Shown piece by piece: positions 60,324 through 64,000 of a stretch of 64,000 nucleotides of DNA. Source of the DNA: Flavobacterium sp. YJ01 (GTDB taxonomy: Bacteria; Bacteroidota; Bacteroidia; Flavobacteriales; Flavobacteriaceae); assembly GCF_029320955.1 (NCBI RefSeq), contig NZ_CP119757.1, positions 124,001 through 188,000 on the forward strand. The letters are read 5' to 3'. Position numbers and translations under genes: made by a program. Position 1 is the stretch's first letter; the number at the start of each line of letters is the position of its first letter. The notes under the pieces are model-generated. The model saw only the letters and a list, made by a program, of their open reading frames with translations, ran no database searches and was not told the origin of the DNA.

Positions 60324-62741
60324 TTACTTTTTCCATTTTAAACGCAAGCTGTTACTTACCACACTTATACTGCTGAATGCCATTGCAGCGCCTGCAATCA
60401 TAGGGTTAAGCAAAAAGCCGGTTATCGGATAGAGAATGCCCGCTGCAATGGGAATACCAATCAGATTATAGACAAATGCCCAAAACAGATTTTGTTTTAT
60501 GGTAGCTACTGTCTGTTTGGATAATCTTATTGCCTGTGGAATTTTGGTAAGATCCGATGATATAATGGTCATCTTGGCTACATCCATTGCAATATCACTT
60601 CCTTTTCCCATTGCTATACTAACATCGGCAGTTGCAAGGGCGGTACTGTCATTGATTCCATCGCCCACCATTGCAACGATTTTTCCTTGTTGCTGGAGTT
60701 CTTTTATAAAAGCGGCTTTATGCTGGGGCAGCACCTCTGCCTTATAATGTCTGATACCTGTTTGCTCAGCAATGGCTTTCGCAGTGGCTTCATTATCTCC
60801 GGTAAGCATATAAAGGTCAATGCCCATAGCCTGCATTTCCTGGATAGCCTGTGCTGATTTTTCTTTTATATTGTCAGATATTGCAATTACAGCAAGAGCT
60901 TGTCTGCTGTTTAAAAACCAAATAACAGTTTTGGACTGGCTGCCCCATTGTTCGGCCTGGATTTGTAATTGGTCATCAATAATGATATTGTTTTCTGCCA
61001 ATAACTTTTTATTGCCCACATAATAGGTGTCATTGTCATGGCCGGCTTTTGCACCTTTACCGGTTATACTTTCAAAACCGGACAATGCGGGTGTCGGTAT
61101 GCCGTCAAAATGTTTCACTACGGCTTCTGCCAATGGGTGCTCCGATTGTTTTTCAATGCTCAATAAAACATTGCTGGCTGCATCATCATTGTTCAGCCAT
61201 TTGAAACCCGTAACCTCTGGCCGCCCCTCAGTAATGGTTCCGGTTTTGTCTAAAACAATAGCGTCAACTTTCTTTGCCAGTTCAAGGCTTTCAGCATCTT
61301 TAATCAGGATGCCATTCTCAGCACCTTTACCAACACCTACCATAATAGCGGTTGGTGTTGCTAAACCCAAGGCACAGGGACAGGCGATAACCAATACCGT
61401 AACGGCTGCGAGCAATCCATGTACCACTCCGTTATCGCCATCCAAAACAAACCACAACATAAATGTCAGGATGGCAATTCCTATCACAACAGGAACAAAT
61501 ATACCGGCAATCTTATCTACCAATTTCTGTACAGGTGCTTTGCTTCCCTGCGCATCCTGTACGGTTTTGATAATTTGGGCAAGCATCGTTTCTTTTCCTA
61601 CTTTAACGGCCTTAAATTGAAAGCTCCCTTTTTGGTTAATCGTTCCTGCAAATACTTTTTCACTTCCTTTTTTTAGTACTGGTATCGGCTCGCCGCTAAG
61701 CATACTCTCATCAACATAGGAACTCCCTGAGGTTACTATACCATCCACTGCAATTTTTTCGCCCGGCTTTACAAGAATAACGTCACCTGTAGCTACCTCT
61801 TCAATAGCAGTCTGTTTTTGGGTTCCGTCCGGTAGTATCACGATGACGGTTTTGGACTGTAGGCCCATCAGCTTTTTAATTGCTGAAGAGGTATTCCCTT
61901 TGGCTTTTTCTTCCAGTAATTTTCCCAGCAGAATGAATGCAATAATAACAGACGCCGCTTCAAAATAAACATGGGCGTGTAATCCGCGCCTGTGCCAAAA
62001 TTCAGGCAGCAACATATTGAATACACTGAACAGATATGCAATGCCTGTACTGAGTGCCACCAGTGTATCCATATTGGCTGAACGGTGTATAGCTTGTTTC
62101 CATGCATTGATGAAAAAATCTTTGCCTAACCATAAGACAACAGGTGTAGAAAACAGCCACATTATAGGGTCTGCGTAGGGCATATTCATAAAGAACATCC
62201 CAATAACAACCACAGGAAAAGACAAGATAGTTGCCCAAATGGTATTGATTTTTAGATTCTGGAATTTTTGAGCATGGATTACTTCTAAAGTTTCCTGTTG
62301 TTTGGTTTCATCCTCAATCAATAAATCGTAACCGATAGATTGTACCGCTTTTTGCAGTTTGGCCGCATCGGTCATATTGGGCAGGTATTCAACGGTAAGA
62401 TTACCCGTTGCAAAATTTACAGCAGCGCTTACCACTCCTGGCTCGTATGTAACAATGCTCTCAGCACTGCCCGCGCAAGAGGCGCACGTCATGCCCAATA
62501 CTGGAAACGTGTTTTTTACGGTCGAAACGCCATACCCCAAGTCCTTGATTGCTTTGATCGCTTCCGCTACCGCTTGTGTGTTGTCAACCGTGATAACAGC
62601 CCTGCGGTTGTTCAGCTCTACCTGGTGTGTTTCTATGCTTTTCAATCTTGCCAGTCCCTTTTCAACGATGAGTGCACAATGTTCGCTTTCTACATCTTCC
62701 AAGGGAAGATAAATGACTTGCTTCTTTTTATCTGTTGCCAT
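60324..62741 (-). CDS. copA: copper-type P1B ATPase (CopA-like)
   Basis: This 805-residue protein has two N-terminal HMA-like domains. The first (residues 8-75) has no CxxC. The second has GMTCASC at 83-89. Eight membrane helices follow. The transport motif is CPC at 454-456 in VIACPCALGLATPTA, the phosphorylation site is D498 in DKTGTIT, the actuator loop is SGE at 349-351, and the hinge is GDGIND. It exports Cu(I) (or Ag(I)) across the cytoplasmic membrane. Base use is visibly richer in G+C than in the genes left of the tRNA. A broken HMA/AraC regulator gene lies upstream. Confidence 0.93.
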   Translation of the reverse strand: MATDKKKQVIYLPLEDVESEHCALIVEKGLARLKSIETHQVELNNRRAVITVDNTQAVAEAIKAIKDLGYGVSTVKNTFPVLGMTCASCAGSAESIVTYEPGVVSAAVNFATGNLTVEYLPNMTDAAKLQKAVQSIGYDLLIEDETKQQETLEVIHAQKFQNLKINTIWATILSFPVVVIGMFFMNMPYADPIMWLFSTPVVLWLGKDFFINAWKQAIHRSANMDTLVALSTGIAYLFSVFNMLLPEFWHRRGLHAHVYFEAASVIIAFILLGKLLEEKAKGNTSSAIKKLMGLQSKTVIVILPDGTQKQTAIEEVATGDVILVKPGEKIAVDGIVTSGSSYVDESMLSGEPIPVLKKGSEKVFAGTINQKGSFQFKAVKVGKETMLAQIIKTVQDAQGSKAPVQKLVDKIAGIFVPVVIGIAILTFMLWFVLDGDNGVVHGLLAAVTVLVIACPCALGLATPTAIMVGVGKGAENGILIKDAESLELAKKVDAIVLDKTGTITEGRPEVTGFKWLNNDDAASNVLLSIEKQSEHPLAEAVVKHFDGIPTPALSGFESITGKGAKAGHDNDTYYVGNKKLLAENNIIIDDQLQIQAEQWGSQSKTVIWFLNSRQALAVIAISDNIKEKSAQAIQEMQAMGIDLYMLTGDNEATAKAIAEQTGIRHYKAEVLPQHKAAFIKELQQQGKIVAMVGDGINDSTALATADVSIAMGKGSDIAMDVAKMTIISSDLTKIPQAIRLSKQTVATIKQNLFWAFVYNLIGIPIAAGILYPITGFLLNPMIAGAAMAFSSISVVSNSLRLKWKK

Positions 62742-62828
62742 TTTTTTTTGCTTTAATTAACAATACAAAATTGGGATAATATGGGTGGGAAGCGTTGTGG
62801 AATTATGAAATGGATTTGTAAGATTTAC

Positions 62829-63391
62829 TTAGACCTTATCCGATGGTTTTCTTTTATCCTCCCGTCTTTGCTTGAAATAGCTCGGAGTAAGCCCGGTTAC
62901 CTTTTTGAACTGGTTGCTTAGATAAGCAACACTGGAGTAATTAAGGTGAAATGCAATTTCACTGAGGGACAATTCGTCATAAACCAATAGTTCTTTTATC
63001 TTTTCTATTTTTTGGGCGATGAAGTACTTTTCAATGGTGGTGTCTTGCGCTTCGGAAAACAGGTTGGACAAATAATTGTAATCATGTTGAAGTTTGTCGC
63101 TTAATACATCGGAAAGATTGGTTTTTACACCATTTTTTTGATGATGTACTAAATCAATAATTATATTTTTATTCTTTCTACAGTTCTGTTTCTCTTATCG
63201 TCAATGATTTCAAATCCTAATGTAAGCAGCGTTTTTTCCAATTTAAATAATTCTTGAGTCGTAGGTTCGCTGCTAAGTGTAATCTCCCCCAGCTTTATGC
63301 TCTTTAGGTTTAAGCCTAACTTTCCCAATTCATTCTGCACCACCATAATACAGCGGTCACAAACCATATTTTTTATAATAAGCAACATCAC
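62829..63391 (-). pseudogene. HMA-AraC regulator broken by a single-base frameshift
   Basis: Two frames form one gene. The N-terminal part (63161-63391) is a 76-residue HMA-like domain with NMVCDRCIMVVQNELGKLG, and it stops right after RTVERIKI. In another frame the sequence continues with no start codon needed (IIIDLVHHQKNGVKTNLSDV, then LQHDYNYLSNLFSE) into a C-terminal AraC helix-turn-helix (LSEIAFHLNYSSVAYLSNQF). Adding one A to the run of five at the junction (about 63167-63171) restores a protein of about 187 residues. I know this fused family from Bacteroidota copper ATPase loci, so copper-responsive control is likely when it is intact. The start is GTG 63391 or ATG 63388. Confidence 0.8.
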
Positions 63392-63439
63392 TTTGCTTCA
63401 CATCTAAAGAAAATATTAATTTGAAACTCTAAAATAAAT

Positions 63440-63694
63440 TTATAACCGTTTATTCTTCAAATTTCCAATTGGTAAGTAATAAAGTAAACCGATTCCTATC
63501 AGAAATAATATCAATGAAGCTATAAATGCAGGAATAAGGATTTCTTTATTATTATCCAAAGCATTGTTCAAGGCGGCATATAATAACCAAATTTGAATAG
63601 TCACATTTAGTATTAATATAAAAATAATAGTAGAAAGTATCGCGTTTAATTTATTTGGATTGGCTTGATTCTGACTAGTTCTAAAAGTACTCAT
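63440..63694 (-). CDS. small two-helix membrane protein (DUF6755-like)
   Basis: This 84-residue protein has a polar N-terminus (MSTFRTSQNQANPNKLNAIL) and two membrane helices: TIIFILILNVTIQIWLLYAA and ILIPAFIASLILFLIGIGLL. It lies 19 bases after the Rieske gene on the same strand, and I recall similar proteins beside Rieske and cytochrome genes of respiratory complexes. The family name is from memory and tentative. Confidence 0.65.
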   Translation of the reverse strand: MSTFRTSQNQANPNKLNAILSTIIFILILNVTIQIWLLYAALNNALDNNKEILIPAFIASLILFLIGIGLLYYLPIGNLKNKRL

Positions 63695-63713
63695 GGTTTT
63701 TTATTTTAGGGAT

Positions 63714-64000
63714 TTATCCTGGTTTCTCTTCCAGATTCTCTGATGCTCTTACATAAATGGCATTCTCTTTAAAAAGCACTTCCAATTTAGGCAAAGCTCT
63801 GGGCGGGGGGCCAGCGATAACATCTCCGGTTTGAGCGTCAAAAGAACCTTCGTGACAAGGACAATGAATAACTCCCGTGCCAGGCTTATAAAAAACAGAG
63901 CAGGAAAGATGGGTGCATTTTTGTTCATACGCTTTGAATTCTCCCGTCTCCAGATGAATCAATATATAAGGGATTGTACTTCCTTCGATAACAAAAGCAC
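63714..64000 (-). CDS. Rieske [2Fe-2S] protein (5' end outside window)
   Basis: The frame is open to the right edge, so about 95 C-terminal residues are seen. The cluster-binding motifs are CTHLSC and CPCHEGSF (CxH...CxxH), followed by the typical GPPPRALPKLEV. It belongs to the Rieske family of quinol oxidising complexes or related electron-transfer chains. Apparent starts inside the window (a TTG at 63962) are not the true start, because conserved-looking sequence (IEGSTIPYILIHLETG) continues upstream. Confidence 0.9.
   Translation of the reverse strand, partial: AFVIEGSTIPYILIHLETGEFKAYEQKCTHLSCSVFYKPGTGVIHCPCHEGSFDAQTGDVIAGPPPRALPKLEVLFKENAIYVRASENLEEKPG

Noticed and set aside
61027..61620. 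Long open frame (197 aa) on the plus strand inside copA
   Set aside because: It is antisense to conserved motifs of the P-type ATPase and has low-complexity composition. It is a by-product of codon bias in the real gene.

Overview
The window is AT-rich chromosomal DNA from a member of the Bacteroidota, most probably a Flavobacterium or close relative. The evidence is the fused lpxC-fabZ gene, a PorX-type response regulator with a PglZ domain (a type IX secretion regulator found only in this phylum), promoters of the TAnnTTTG type instead of -35/-10 boxes, and families of intergenic inverted repeats like those of flavobacterial genomes. No self-transmissible element, CRISPR array, rRNA operon or complete insertion sequence is visible. 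One tRNA gene is present, tRNA-Arg(ACG).

Layout. 1-6053 (minus strand) is a lipid A block: a second LpxD-like acyltransferase (cut by the window edge), efp, lpxA, lpxC-fabZ and lpxD, followed by an HD phosphohydrolase. Divergent from it is porX, then tsaE, ald and a small DUF4258-like protein. 10.3-23.4 kb is housekeeping: ung, a MutS2-like protein without Smr domain, ettA, holA, a stand-alone HsdR_N nuclease-like protein, a glycosyltransferase, an OmpA lipoprotein, tsaC, a membrane protein broken by a frameshift, and a UvrD/PcrA helicase. A tail-to-tail toxin/antitoxin-like pair (23.6-24.2 kb) sits between two copies of an intergenic repeat. 24.3-34.2 kb carries a TSUP transporter, a patatin phospholipase, an M1 aminopeptidase, a Dph6-like ATP pyrophosphatase, two duplicated lipoproteins and recG.

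34.4-36.9 kb is a compact four-gene minus-strand operon. It holds a thioredoxin-like protein, a six-helix membrane sensor ending in a histidine-kinase dimerisation segment without its histidine, a small helical protein and an Aer-like PAS protein. These look like chemoreceptor parts without methyl-accepting or kinase domains. 37.4-43.0 kb is a tripartite RND efflux operon, followed by a bestrophin channel. 44.1-48.2 kb is an alcohol/aldehyde oxidation module (AraC regulator, DUF779, adhP-like ADH, ALDH), then pheT.

51.1-59.4 kb is the least explained part. A minus-strand operon encodes two large proteins I do not recognise (716 and 671 aa, no signal peptides), an endolysin-like N-acetylmuramidase and a small protein. 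It faces a plus-strand operon of a small conserved-looking protein, a multi-pass membrane protein, a NarL-type histidine kinase and its LuxR-type response regulator. A perfect 6+6 palindrome abuts the promoter between them. I infer one two-component-controlled system, and it is my best candidate for an undescribed one.

59.4-64.0 kb: apt and tRNA-Arg close the core chromosome. Beyond the tRNA terminator the sequence is visibly richer in G+C and carries a copper-type P-ATPase, a broken HMA/AraC regulator, a small membrane protein and a Rieske protein. This is consistent with an acquired island inserted next to the tRNA, although no integrase or att repeat lies in the window.
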